From contig CP050293.1 of NCBI GenBank assembly GCA_014189435.1, positions 2,299,001-2,363,000 on the forward strand: 64,000 nucleotides of DNA. Direction: 5' to 3'. This document shows positions 9,425-18,592 of this stretch, piece by piece. A program made the translations under genes and the position numbers. The DNA comes from Mesorhizobium loti. Its GTDB lineage: Bacteria > Pseudomonadota > Alphaproteobacteria > Rhizobiales > Rhizobiaceae. The first letter of the stretch is position 1. Every line of letters starts with the position of its first letter. The notes under the pieces are model-generated. The model made no database searches and was not told where the DNA came from. It worked only from the letters and a program-made list of their open reading frames with translations.

Positions 9425-9928
9425 TCAGAGATCGGCCGGCGTCAGGAACGCTTCGAGATAGCCGGCGCCCTGGGCGGCTTTTGCGAGGTCACCGTCGAAG
9501 CGCACGACCGCCAGGCCCGAGGTCGGGAACCCATGGTTGAGCGTGACCCGCGCCGTCTCTTCGCCGTCGCCCGAAACCGCCATGGCAAGATCTTCCGTCA
9601 TCGGGTTGTGGCCGATGACCAGCAATGAACCCACCCCGCCATTGTCCCTGATAAGGTGGAGGTAACCGGCCGCGTCCGCGCTGTAGAGCGTGTCGAAGAA
9701 CAGGACCCGGCCGGTGTCGGTCTGGCCGGCCAGGCCTTCCAGCGTCTCCTTGGCACGTTTGGCATTGGAGCACAGCGTCAGGTCCGGAACATAGAAGCGG
9801 GAGCGCATGGCGGCGCCCATCATTTCGGCATCGGCGCGGCCGGATGCATCGAGCGGGCGATCGAAATCGCGCATGCCGGGCAGCGCCCAGCCAGCCTTGG
9901 CATGTCGCAACAAATAAAGCCTGCTCAC
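9425..9928 (-). CDS. SixA-like histidine phosphatase
   Basis: 167 residues of the histidine phosphatase superfamily. The catalytic RHG-type motif is LYLLRHAKAGW at residues 4-14, with a second catalytic His in VIGHNPMTEDLA near residue 125. Size and motif variant (RHA) match SixA, which removes phosphate from the HPt domain of ArcB-type kinases; the substrate here is unknown. It lies 63 bp upstream of ycjX on the same strand and probably heads a sixA-ycjX-ycjF transcript. Confidence 0.85.
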   Translation of the reverse strand: MSRLYLLRHAKAGWALPGMRDFDRPLDASGRADAEMMGAAMRSRFYVPDLTLCSNAKRAKETLEGLAGQTDTGRVLFFDTLYSADAAGYLHLIRDNGGVGSLLVIGHNPMTEDLAMAVSGDGEETARVTLNHGFPTSGLAVVRFDGDLAKAAQGAGYLEAFLTPADL

Positions 9929-10261
9929 CCAACCTCCGAATGCCGAAGCCTTCCGGGATTAGCCACGAGAACGGCGTTGCGCACAATGGCCCGTGTGCTT
10001 CGAACACAGCGAATCACCATGCTGTGGTGCCGCAGAAGCGCCTGTGCATCGGCCCGAAGATCACGGTCGATCTTCGGAAAGCATGTTTCGCCGGATCCAA
10101 AGTGTCGCAGCGTAGTTTGGTACCAAAGCGACCGTACGCTGCTGCAAAGGCGCGCGCCGGTGCACATTAACAATTGCGTGAGACAGCGGCCGATTGCGCT
10201 TGTGCAGGCGTCGGGCGACGAATATATAGGCGCAAAATTTGGGGCAGTTTGGGTGAGTCGA
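9929..10261. other. Intergenic region between sixA and dksA
   Basis: 333 bp between divergent genes, so it must hold both promoters. AT-richer sequence (GACGAATATATAGG at about 10215-10228) lies 35-45 bp before dksA and could contain its -10 region. No conserved ORF, RNA gene or repeat is visible. Confidence 0.4.
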
Positions 10262-10678
10262 ATGAACGACATCGTTACCGCCGATTACGTACCCTCCGAA
10301 GACGAGCCGTTCATGAACGAGCGGCAGAAATCCTACTTCCGCTCAAAGCTCGTCACCTGGAAGAACGACATATTGCGCGAAGCGCGCGAAACACTGGAAA
10401 TCCTGCAGCAAGAGAACGCCAACCACCCCGATCTGGCCGATCGCGCCTCTTCGGAAACCGACCGTGCCATCGAACTCAGGGCCCGCGACCGTCAGCGAAA
10501 GCTCATTGCGAAGATCGATTCCGCCCTGCAGCGGATCGACGAAGGCACCTACGGCTATTGCGAGGAAACCGGCGAGCCGATCGCGCTGAAGCGGCTCGAT
10601 GCGCGTCCGATCGCGACGTTGTCGATCGAAGCGCAGGAGCGGCATGAGCGCCGCGAAAAAGTCTACCGCGACGACTGA
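10262..10678 (+). CDS. dksA: DksA-type RNA polymerase-binding regulator
   Basis: 138 residues from ATG 10262; longer readings of this frame upstream are not protein-like. A coiled coil spans roughly residues 18-90 (SYFRSKLVTWKNDILREARE ... RDRQRKLIAKIDSALQRIDE). The C-terminal zinc-finger region is GTYGYCEETGEPI with a later QERHERREK. Only Cys100 of the usual four zinc cysteines remains, the form common in alphaproteobacteria. DksA enters the secondary channel of RNA polymerase and, with ppGpp, adjusts rRNA and amino-acid gene transcription. A terminator follows. Confidence 0.92.
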   Translation: MNDIVTADYVPSEDEPFMNERQKSYFRSKLVTWKNDILREARETLEILQQENANHPDLADRASSETDRAIELRARDRQRKLIAKIDSALQRIDEGTYGYCEETGEPIALKRLDARPIATLSIEAQERHERREKVYRDD

Positions 10679-10728
10679 GGGCCAAGGTCGGCAGCGCACG
10701 ACCAGCCGTCATGAGCGACGTTGATTTT

Positions 10729-10758
10729 GAAATGGCCGGTTTTCCGGCCATTTCTTTT
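10729..10758 (+). terminator. Rho-independent terminator of dksA
   Basis: GAAATGGCCGG (10729-10739), loop TTTT, CCGGCCATTTC (10744-10754), then TTTT. A perfect 11-bp stem 50 bp after the dksA stop. Confidence 0.85.
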
Positions 10759-10881
10759 GGCGCGGCATCCACCGTTCAGGCGCACGAAATCCACAAGCCC
10801 TTGACGTATGGGCCTTCCAAAAGGTGGTTCGGCAGCCAAACCGGTTATGATTTTCGCGTGGGGTAGCGACTCAGCGGCCGC

Positions 10882-11634
10882 TCATCTCTTCTGGCTGGAG
10901 AGTTCGCCGAGAAGCTTGGTCATTTCATCGTCGAGCGATTGCGGCGCCTTCGCCACCGGTTTGCCCACCGGGCCGCCCGAACGGGGCTGGTCGAGCGACA
11001 CTTCGAGTTCCCTCATCAGCGTGTCGTCGATGCTGTCCTGCACAGGTGGAGGCGGTGGCGCGTGCCTGACGACATTGGCATTGGCGGAGCCGTATGCGGG
11101 CAGCGGCGTGACATTGGTCGGCTGGTAGCTTTGCTGCGCCACCGGCTTTGGCGCGGGTGCCGGTGCCGGTGCCATTTGGCGCGGGCGGGCGGGCGGCGCC
11201 GTGTTCACCGGCTGCGGAGCGGGTGCCTGTCTTGCCGGCGGTGGAGCGGGTTGCGGCGGACGCGGCCTTGCTGCCGGAGCCGCGGTGGCCGGGACCGGCT
11301 GCAAGCCGCCGTCTCCGGTCAGTGCCGGACGGCGTAGCGCCGAAAGACGGATATCGCGCTCGACGACGACGTCGGTCGGGCCGCCGATCAAGAGCAAGTG
11401 CTCGATGTCGTCGCGGCGCACCAGCACCAGCCGGCGATGGCTGTCGACGGCGGTGGCATCCATGACAGCCAGCCGCGTCTTGCGGTTCCGGCCGCCGGCA
11501 ACGAAGGTTCCGAACGTCAGATTGCGCACCAGCTTGATGATGATGAGAACGATGACCAGCAGGACAAGTGCTGCAAACGTCCACAACAGTGCTGCGGCAT
11601 AACCAGGGCCCGCCACGCTATCCAGCCATTGCAT
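10882..11634 (-). CDS. FliO-like membrane protein with proline-rich tail
   Basis: 250 residues. One N-terminal transmembrane segment (residues about 12-35, LLWTFAALVLLVIVLIIIKL) is followed by a FliO-type beta domain (RLAVMDATAVDSHRRLVLVRRDD, HLLLIGGPTDVVVE). From about residue 110 the protein is a long Pro/Ala-rich linker, ending in an acidic helix. FliO assists assembly of the flagellar type III export gate, but no other flagellar gene is near. It is divergent from cckA across 223 bp. The FliO assignment is by domain character; a separate role in rhizobia is possible. Confidence 0.65.
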   Translation of the reverse strand: MQWLDSVAGPGYAAALLWTFAALVLLVIVLIIIKLVRNLTFGTFVAGGRNRKTRLAVMDATAVDSHRRLVLVRRDDIEHLLLIGGPTDVVVERDIRLSALRRPALTGDGGLQPVPATAAPAARPRPPQPAPPPARQAPAPQPVNTAPPARPRQMAPAPAPAPKPVAQQSYQPTNVTPLPAYGSANANVVRHAPPPPPVQDSIDDTLMRELEVSLDQPRSGGPVGKPVAKAPQSLDDEMTKLLGELSSQKR

Positions 11635-11857
11635 CGGTTACCCCTGATTGCCCTTGGAAGTGATGCGACACTAGACCGTTGCGGCGGGCCACCGCAAGTT
11701 GCGTTTCACGCTGGTGAACAGCTAGAAAAACTCCGAAGGCCGCAAGACATCATTTTTATCCGACATTTGCCGCCCAGGCCTTTTCCGGACTAGGAGAATG
11801 TGATTCAACCCGGTACGGGCGGGTGTCGGAACACCGGAATTCACGAGCAGGGGGCAT

Positions 11858-14430
11858 ATGGCCAAGGAAGCGCGCGGCGATTTCTATCCGGTACCGATCG
11901 TCGACCAGAATACGCGACCGGGCGCGGTCACCCGGCTTATCATTTTCATCGTCGTTCTGACGGGGGCGGCGATCGTCTTCGGCCTGTTCCGCGAGCGCCT
12001 CGGCGATCCTTTCCTGCTCGGCATGCTCGGCGTGCTGGCGATGATCGGCGTCGGCTTCCTGTTTGCCACGGCGATCGGCTTCGTGCAGGTCACGCCGCGT
12101 TCGACAGGCGATGAACTGTCTAAATCCTTTGTCGATTCGATGTCGCAGGGCCTTCTCGTCACCGACACCAAGGGCCGTGTCGTCTACGCCAATCGCGCCT
12201 ATGCCGACATGACCGGAGCGTCGTCGGCGGCCGACCTGAAGACGGTCGAGGGGTTGCTCTCGGATGTTCCCGAAGCTTCGGTGACGATCTATCGCCTGGC
12301 CTCGGGCCTGCGCGACGCCCAACCGGGCGACGGCGAGTTTCGGCTCGCGCAATCCATTCGGCCCGGCGCCGAGCCCGGCGCCCGCTGGTACAGGGCGCGG
12401 GCGCGCACCTTCAGCGTTCCGGGCCAGCGGCTGCCGATGCTGGCCTGGCAATTGGCCGACATCTCGCAGGAGCGGGCCGAGCAGGAGCGTTTCTTCCTCG
12501 ATTTGCAAAAGGCGATCGACCATCTCGACCACGCGCCTGCCGGCTTCTTTTCGGCCGACCAGGAGGGCCGCGTCACCTACATCAACGCCACGCTCGCCGA
12601 ATGGCTGGGCATCGACCTCACCAGCTTCACGCCCGGCGCCGTCTCTCTTTCGGAGATCGTCGCCGGCGACGGCATGGCGCTGGTCCGCTCGGTCAAGGCC
12701 GATCCCGGCACGACACGCAACGCGGTGATCGATCTCGATTTGACGACGATGACGGGCGAGGCGCTGCCGGTGCGCTTCATGCATCGCGTTTCGGCCAGCC
12801 GCGAAGGCCTCAACGGGCCGACGCGCACGATCGTGCTCAACCGTACGCAAGGCGAGGACTCCTCGGCCGATTTGCGGGCCTCGGAAGTGCGCTTCACCCG
12901 CTTCTTCAACTCGACACCGATGGCGATAGCGGGCGTCGACCACAACGGGCGCATCCTGCGCACCAACGCGCCGTTCCTGTCGCTGTTTTCATCCGTCGTC
13001 GATCGCGACGCCGTCGATCGCCGTGTGCGGCTCGACACGGTGATCCATGAACGCGACCGGCCGGCCTTCGCGGCTGCCTTCGAAAAGGCGCAGCAGCGGC
13101 AGGCCGATATCGAGCCGATCGACACGCTTCTGCCCGGCAACGACGACCGGCACATCCGTTTCTACGTCAACGCGGTCGCCGACGGCACCGGCGGCGAGGG
13201 TGCCGAGGAGTCGGCCATCGTCTACGCCGTCGAGACGACGGAGCAGAAGGCGCTCGAAGGGCAGATGGCGCAAAGCCAGAAGATGCAGGCGGTCGGCCAG
13301 CTTGCCGGCGGCATCGCGCATGATTTCAACAATGTTCTGACCGCCATCATCATGGCGTCGGACCTTTGTTGACCAACCACCGTCCATCCGACCCGTCCTT
13401 CCCCGACATCATGAACATCAAGCAGAACGCCAACCGGGCGGCTTCGCTGGTGCGGCAGCTGCTCGCCTTCTCGCGCAAGCAGACATTGCGGCCGGAAGTG
13501 CTCAACCTGACCGACGTGCTCGCCGATCTCAGGATGCTGCTGGCCCGTCTTGTGGGTAACGACATCAAGCTGAAGGTCGACCATGGCCGCGACCTGTGGC
13601 CGGTCAAGGTCGATATCGGGCAGTTCGAACAGGTGGTGGTCAACCTTGCGGTCAACGCGCGCGACGCAATGCCGGCGGGTGGCGATCTCACCGTGCGCAC
13701 CCGCAATGTGACCGCCGACGAGTGCAAGGCCTTTTCCTACCGCGAACTCACCCCGGCGGACTATGTCGTGGTCGAAGTCGAGGACACCGGCAGCGGTATC
13801 GCGCCTGACGTGCTGAAGAAGATTTTCGAGCCCTTCTTCACGACGAAGGAAGTCGGCAAGGGCACCGGCCTTGGCCTGTCTATGGTCTACGGCATCATCA
13901 AGCAGACCGGCGGCTTCATCTTCTGCGATTCCGAAGTCGGCAAAGGCTCGACTTTCCGCATTTTCCTGCCGCGTCATATTGCGGAAGCGAAAAAAGCAGG
14001 AGAGCCCGGCGATGTGCCGGCGGCCCCGGCAAAGATCGCCGATGCGGCCAAGGATCTGTCCGGCTCGGCCACGGTGCTGCTCGTCGAAGACGAGGATGCC
14101 GTGCGCATGGGCGGCATGCGGGCGCTGACCTCGCGCGGCTACACCGTGCACGAGGCGTCGTCGGGCGTCGAGGCGCTGGAAGTGTTCGAGGCGCTGGGCG
14201 GCAAGGTCGACATCGTCGTTTCCGATGTGGTGATGCCGGAAATGGACGGACCGACGCTGCTTGGTGAATTGCGCAAGCGCCAGCCGGATATCAAGTTCGT
14301 TTTCGTGTCCGGTTATGCCGAGGACGCGTTCGCCAGAAACCTGCCGGCCGACGCGCATTTCGGCTTCCTGCCGAAGCCGTTCTCGCTCAAGCAACTGGCG
14401 ACGATCGTCAAGGACGTGCTGGAGTCCTAG
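11858..14430 (+). CDS. cckA: CckA-type cell-cycle hybrid histidine kinase, split by a frameshift
   Basis: Two overlapping frames (11858-13372 and 13366-14430) together encode one kinase of about 857 residues. Part one has two transmembrane segments (residues 25-75), PAS-type sensor regions (from about 85, again about 220 and 340) and the HisKA motif GGIAHDFNN with H488. Part two continues with [20 protein letters not shown], the N-box [11 protein letters not shown]-boxes DTGSGIAPD and [13 protein letters not shown], then a receiver domain with phosphoacceptor Asp in [12 protein letters not shown]. The break is at GGACCTTTGTTGACC (13360-13374): one more T gives MASDLLLTNHRP, the family sequence. 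CckA feeds phosphate to CtrA through ChpT and is essential in many relatives. Confidence 0.9.
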
Positions 14431-14515
14431 AACTTCCTTCAGTTCTTTCCTTGCGCTGCGCCGCGACAACGCCATGATTGCGGGTGAAACGGCAGGCGGC
14501 TTGGGGGAGCAACTG

Positions 14516-15226
14516 GTGACGCCACACAATGAAGCGGACAAGGACGACTACGCCGACACAGTGTTGTTGCCGGGTGATCCGCAGCGCGCCCAGTGGATGG
14601 CGCAAACGTTTCTGGAGGCGCCGCGCTGCATCAATCGCCGACGCGGCGCGCTTGGCTTCACCGGGCTGTTTGGCGGCAAACCCGTCAGCATTCAGGCGAC
14701 GGGCATCGGCGTTTCATCGTTTCTGATCTATGCGCATGAATTGCTGGAGCATTTTGGTGCGCGAACATTGATCCGCACCGGCACCTGCGGCAGCCTGACC
14801 GCCACGGCAAAACTGCGCAGCCTTGTCATCTCGCAATCGGCACAGGCGGAGAGCGCCCAGAGCGGTCAGGTTTTCGGCCTTTATGGAGCCGCCGGCCCGG
14901 ATCCGGCGCTTCTCGCCTGCGCGCTGGCCAAGGCAGCAGAGCTTGGCATCGACCATCATGCCGGCCTGACGGTTTGCAGCGACATCTTCTATCACCCTGA
15001 CGGACGCGGCCGCTTTGCCGACGCGCAGGCGGCCGGAGCTCTGGCCGTGGATATGGAGACCAGCGCACTCTATCGCATATCAGAGCATTTCGGGGCTCGT
15101 GCGCTGTCGATGTGTGTCGTGGTCGACAACATCGAGACCGGTGAACTGACCGATTATTCCGAGCGCCAGGCGCTTTTCACCGACATGAGCCGTCTGGCGC
15201 TCGCTGTCGCTGTGGAAGCGGGCTAG
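14516..15226 (+). CDS. deoD: Purine nucleoside phosphorylase, DeoD type
   Basis: 236 residues. GTG 14516 is chosen because GGGGGAG lies 6 bases upstream and the product then begins MTPHNEADKDDYADTVLLPG, which lines up with the ATPHI...VVLMPGDP start of DeoD; an ATG at 14474 is also open. The phosphate-binding GDPQRAQ, RTGTCGSL and the nucleoside/ribose loop VDMETSALY are present. It cleaves purine (deoxy)ribonucleosides with phosphate to free base and sugar-1-phosphate in salvage. The stop codon TAG lies inside a palindromic repeat element. Confidence 0.87.
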   Translation: MTPHNEADKDDYADTVLLPGDPQRAQWMAQTFLEAPRCINRRRGALGFTGLFGGKPVSIQATGIGVSSFLIYAHELLEHFGARTLIRTGTCGSLTATAKLRSLVISQSAQAESAQSGQVFGLYGAAGPDPALLACALAKAAELGIDHHAGLTVCSDIFYHPDGRGRFADAQAAGALAVDMETSALYRISEHFGARALSMCVVVDNIETGELTDYSERQALFTDMSRLALAVAVEAG

Positions 15227-15327
15227 AGCATTTCACCGTTTCACGGAAACGGCGAGCTGCTCTAACTCTTTGTTTGACGCAATTCTGGACGGAAAACCGC
15301 TTTACACTTTTCCTAGAATTGCTCTAG
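15223..15327. repeat. Palindromic intergenic repeat, family B, copy 1
   Basis: About 105 bp bounded by CTAGAGCA and TGCTCTAG. Inside are TTTCACCGTTTCACGG and GACGGAAAACCGCTTTACAC. A second copy is at 54887-54991. The TAG at its left edge is the stop of deoD and the CTA at its right edge is the stop of the convergent ribbon-helix-helix gene. Confidence 0.8.
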
Positions 15328-15629
15328 GCGGCTTCGCGCTTCGGCACCATCTGCTCATCCATCCCCGGCCGGTGGCCGCGCAGGTAGAGTGCGCAGGTGG
15401 TGCGCAGCATCGACGCAAAGTTTGGAATGGCGCCGTTGATCTCGATGGCTTCGTCGTAAAGTTTCGAGATGAATTTTGGCGTCGTCAAACCCTGGTTTTC
15501 GGCGATTTCGTCCAGCAAAGCCCAGAATGTCGCTTCAAGCTGGATGCTGGTCGAGTGGCCGTCGATGCGAATCGACCGGTTGATCTGGCGATAGCCTTCG
15601 GGATCCTGGCCCGCAAAAACCCTGCACAT
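15324..15629 (-). CDS. Ribbon-helix-helix domain protein
   Basis: 101 residues from ATG 15629, behind GGGAGG 7 bases upstream. The segment QINRSIRIDGHSTSIQLEAT followed by FWALLDEIAENQGLTTPKFI is a ribbon-helix-helix fold of the RHH_4 type (Pfam PF13467), found in small conserved proteins of Hyphomicrobiales. It probably binds DNA as a dimer; the target is unknown. It converges with deoD, and its stop codon is supplied by the repeat between the two genes. Confidence 0.72.
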   Translation of the reverse strand: MCRVFAGQDPEGYRQINRSIRIDGHSTSIQLEATFWALLDEIAENQGLTTPKFISKLYDEAIEINGAIPNFASMLRTTCALYLRGHRPGMDEQMVPKREAA

Positions 15630-15858
15630 CCGACAAACCTCCCATGATTGTTGGTCTTGGGTGGACGGGCGTTCAGCCTGACACTGCTCAACCTGTCCCC
15701 ACATGCATTGTCGGGCAAAATTGGTGGAACGGCAATCGGACTTTCGTCCGCGTCGCCGAAGCAGGACAATTCACGAGCCTTGAGCGTGGTAACCGGCTGC
15801 CACCACCTTTTTCCCGCGCTGCCCATAATCGTTTCCACACACCAGAGCGGAGACTGAT

Positions 15859-16254
15859 TTGGCAAAGGCGATCCATTCCATGATCCGGGTTCTCGATGAG
15901 GCCCGATCCGTCGATTTCTACAGAAATGCCTTCGGGCTCGATATCGCCGATAGGCTGGACTTCGAGACATTCACGCTCATTTACCTCAGCAATGCCGAAA
16001 CCGGATTCGAACTCGAACTGACCGTGAACAAGGATCGGCAGGGACCTTACGGGCTCGGCGATGGCTACGGCCACCTTGCGGTCTCGGTCGTCGATCTCGA
16101 CAGCGAACATGACCGTCTCGGCGCGCTCGGCCTCAGCCCGAAGAAGATCGTCGAGTTCAACCGCGACGGGTCGCTGATCGCTCGCTTTTTCTTCATCGAG
16201 GATCCGGACGGCTACAAGATCGAGGTTCTGCAACGCGCAGGTCGCTTCCAATAG
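15859..16254 (+). CDS. VOC-family glyoxalase-like protein
   Basis: 131 residues starting at TTG 15859, with GGAG 6 bases before it. The product MAKAIHSMIRVLDEARSVDF shows the paired beta-alpha-beta-beta-beta modules of the VOC superfamily, with metal-ligand-like positions at His6 or nearby, GYGHLAVSV and IEDPDGYKIEVLQ. It closely resembles lactoylglutathione lyase (glyoxalase I), which isomerises the methylglyoxal-glutathione hemithioacetal. Exact substrate specificity is not certain. Confidence 0.8.
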   Translation: MAKAIHSMIRVLDEARSVDFYRNAFGLDIADRLDFETFTLIYLSNAETGFELELTVNKDRQGPYGLGDGYGHLAVSVVDLDSEHDRLGALGLSPKKIVEFNRDGSLIARFFFIEDPDGYKIEVLQRAGRFQ

Positions 16255-16335
16255 GAGACATAGCCACCGCACCGGCAGGTGCGGCGCCAGCAACGGCACT
16301 CTCAAAAGTGCACATAGCAAGCAGGGAGGAATAAA

Positions 16336-16866
16336 ATGGTCACGATCTATGACGCGAAGCCCGGGCTTTCACGTCGCGAGCTTCTCAAACGTGGTGGCAT
16401 CGGCGCGCTGCTCGTCATCTCCGGCAGCGCCGTCATCAGCCCCGAACATGCCTGGGGGCTCGAGACATCGACGCTCAAGCCCGAAACCATGGCGACGCTG
16501 ATCCAGATGGCGCGCGACATCTATCCGCACGATCAGGTTCCCGACAAATATTACGCCATTGCCGTGAAAGGCCATGACGAGCAGGCCGGCAAGGACGCCG
16601 CCTACAAGGCGACGATCGAAGACGGCATCGCCGACCTCGACAAGAAGTCCGGTGACGGCGGCTACCGCGGCCTCGGCTGGGAGGACCAGCGCGTCGGCGT
16701 GCTGAAGCAGATCGAGGCGACGCCGTTCTTCCAGGCCATCCGTGGTGGCCTCGTCGTCAGCCTCTACAACCAGAAAGAGGTGTGGCCGATCTTCGGCTAC
16801 GAGGGCGAGTCCTACTCCAAGGGCGGCTACATCGCGCGCGGTTTCGACGACATCGAGTGGCTCTGA
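16336..16866 (+). CDS. Tat-exported small subunit of a GMC-type dehydrogenase
   Basis: 176 residues with a twin-arginine signal (LSRRELLKRG, R13-R14) followed by a hydrophobic stretch and a cleavage region near EHAWG. The mature part matches gluconate 2-dehydrogenase subunit 3-type proteins, the small partner of membrane-associated flavin dehydrogenases. It lies 46 bp before the GMC flavoprotein, which has no signal peptide of its own, so this subunit probably carries its partner across the membrane folded, as known for related complexes. No cytochrome c subunit gene is adjacent. Confidence 0.75.
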   Translation: MVTIYDAKPGLSRRELLKRGGIGALLVISGSAVISPEHAWGLETSTLKPETMATLIQMARDIYPHDQVPDKYYAIAVKGHDEQAGKDAAYKATIEDGIADLDKKSGDGGYRGLGWEDQRVGVLKQIEATPFFQAIRGGLVVSLYNQKEVWPIFGYEGESYSKGGYIARGFDDIEWL

Positions 16867-16912
16867 GCCCCGTCGTTCCCGAACCCGCAAACAGAAATCA
16901 TGGGAGGAAACC

Positions 16913-18484
16913 ATGGCAGCTTCATTTGATCTGAACAACGACGGCGTGGTCGTCATCATCGGCTCGGGCGCCGGCGGCGGCACGCTCGGAAACGAACTCG
17001 CCCAGAAGGGTGTCGACGTCGTCATCCTGGAAGCCGGCGCGCGCCACGAATATGAGGATTTCATCAATGACGAGTGGGGCTCGTTCGCCCAGCTCGCCTG
17101 GACGGACAAGCGCACCACCTCCGGCGACTGGCGTGTGGCCAAGGATTTTCCGAACCTGCCGGCCTGGATCGTCAAGTCGGTCGGCGGTTCCACCACGCAT
17201 TGGGCGGGAGCCTCGCTGCGCTTCCAGGAGCACGAGTTCAAGACGCTGTCGACCTATGGCAAACTGGAAGGCGCCAACCTGCTCGACTGGCCGATCACGC
17301 TGGCCGAGATGGAGCCTTATTACGCCAAGGCCGAAGCCAAGCTGGGCGTCACCGGCACCAATGACTGGCCGCGGCTGCCGGGCAACAACAATTTCAAGGT
17401 GTTGAAGGCCGGCGCCGACAAGCTCGGCTACAAGGAATGCCACACCGGCAACATGGCGATCAATTCGGTCGAGCGCGACGATCGTAATTCCTGCCAGCAG
17501 ACCGGCTTCTGCTTCCAGGGCTGCAAATGGGGCGCCAAATGGTCGACGCTCTACACCGAGATCCCCAAGGGCGAGGCGACAGGCCATCTCGAAGTCAGGC
17601 CGAACGCCATGGCGATCAAGATCAACCATGACGCCAGCGGAAAGGTGACGGGCGTCGTCTATGCCGACAAGGACGGCAAGCTGCAGGAGCAGAAGGCCCG
17701 CATCGTCGCCGTTGCCGGCAACTCGATCGAGAGCCCGCGGCTGCTGCTCAATTCAGCGTCGGGCAAATTCCCCAATGGTCTAGCCAACTCGTCGGGGCAG
17801 GTGGGAAAGAACTACATGCGCCACACCACCGGCTCGGTCTACGCCATCTTCGAAAAGCCGGTGCACATGTATCGCGGCACCACCATGGCCGGCATCATCC
17901 GCGACGAGGCGCGCCATGATCCGTCACGCGGGTTCGTCGGCGGCTACGAGTTCGAGACGCTGTCACTCGGCCTGCCGTTCATGGCGGCCTTCCTCGATCC
18001 CGGCGCCTGGGGCCGCTCGTTCACCACCGCACTCGACCACTACGACCACATGGCCGGCCTGTGGATCGTCGGCGAGGACATGCCGCGCGCGGAGAACCGC
18101 ATCGCGCTGCATGTCGACGAGAAGGACGCGCACGGCATGCCGATCGCCGACGTGCATTTCGACGACCATCCGAACGACACGGCGATGCGCAACCACGCCT
18201 ACAAGCAGGCCACGGCACTGTACGATGCGGTTGGCGCCACGCGCACCTTCCCGACGCCGCCCTATCCGTCGACCCACAATCTCGGCACCAACCGGATGAG
18301 CGAGAAGGCGGAAGACGGCGTCGTCAACAAGCACGGCCAGGCGCACGACATCAAGAACCTGTTCGTGTCGGATGGCAGCCAGTTCACGACCGGTGCGGCG
18401 GAAAATCCGACCCTGACGATCGTGTCGCTGGCGATCCGCCAGGCCGACTACATCGCCGCGCAGATGTCGGCCAAGACGATCTGA
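16913..18484 (+). CDS. GMC-family FAD dehydrogenase, catalytic subunit with 3Fe-4S-type cysteines
   Basis: 523 residues from ATG 16913 behind GGGAGG. The FAD-binding motif VVIIGSGAGGGTLGNELAQK is at residues 13-32. A GMC C-terminus is clear: STHNLGTNRMS holds the catalytic His, and FVSDGSQFTTGAAENPTLTI closes the flavin site. C194-X5-C200-X3-C204 matches the [3Fe-4S] cysteine spacing known in bacterial FAD-glucose dehydrogenases. It would oxidise a sugar, sugar acid or alcohol in the periplasm and pass electrons out. Tandem hairpins follow the gene. Confidence 0.83.
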   Translation: MAASFDLNNDGVVVIIGSGAGGGTLGNELAQKGVDVVILEAGARHEYEDFINDEWGSFAQLAWTDKRTTSGDWRVAKDFPNLPAWIVKSVGGSTTHWAGASLRFQEHEFKTLSTYGKLEGANLLDWPITLAEMEPYYAKAEAKLGVTGTNDWPRLPGNNNFKVLKAGADKLGYKECHTGNMAINSVERDDRNSCQQTGFCFQGCKWGAKWSTLYTEIPKGEATGHLEVRPNAMAIKINHDASGKVTGVVYADKDGKLQEQKARIVAVAGNSIESPRLLLNSASGKFPNGLANSSGQVGKNYMRHTTGSVYAIFEKPVHMYRGTTMAGIIRDEARHDPSRGFVGGYEFETLSLGLPFMAAFLDPGAWGRSFTTALDHYDHMAGLWIVGEDMPRAENRIALHVDEKDAHGMPIADVHFDDHPNDTAMRNHAYKQATALYDAVGATRTFPTPPYPSTHNLGTNRMSEKAEDGVVNKHGQAHDIKNLFVSDGSQFTTGAAENPTLTIVSLAIRQADYIAAQMSAKTI

Positions 18485-18493
18485 GCCGACAAA

Positions 18494-18520
18494 ACACCAC
18501 CCCGGTGACCGGGGTGGTGT
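18494..18520 (+). terminator. First hairpin after the GMC gene
   Basis: ACACCACCCC (18494-18503), loop GGTGACC, GGGGTGGTGT (18511-18520). A 10-bp perfect stem ten bases after the GMC stop; it lacks a T tract and may act with the next hairpin. Confidence 0.6.
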
Positions 18521-18548
18521 GGAATTCCAGCGTCCTCCCGGACCGCCA

Positions 18549-18580
18549 GGCGGAACGCGTAACGCGCGTTCCGCCTTTTT
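18549..18580 (+). terminator. Rho-independent terminator after the GMC gene
   Basis: GGCGGAACGCG (18549-18559), loop TAACG, CGCGTTCCGCC (18565-18575), TTTTT. The T tract follows on the plus strand, so it ends the dehydrogenase transcript and shields the convergent phoX. Confidence 0.85.
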
Positions 18581-18592
18581 GTGGGGGCAAGG

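Noticed and set aside
9656..10261. N-terminal extension of dksA to 9656
   Set aside because: Would overlap sixA on the other strand and add 200 non-homologous residues; DksA starts at 10262.
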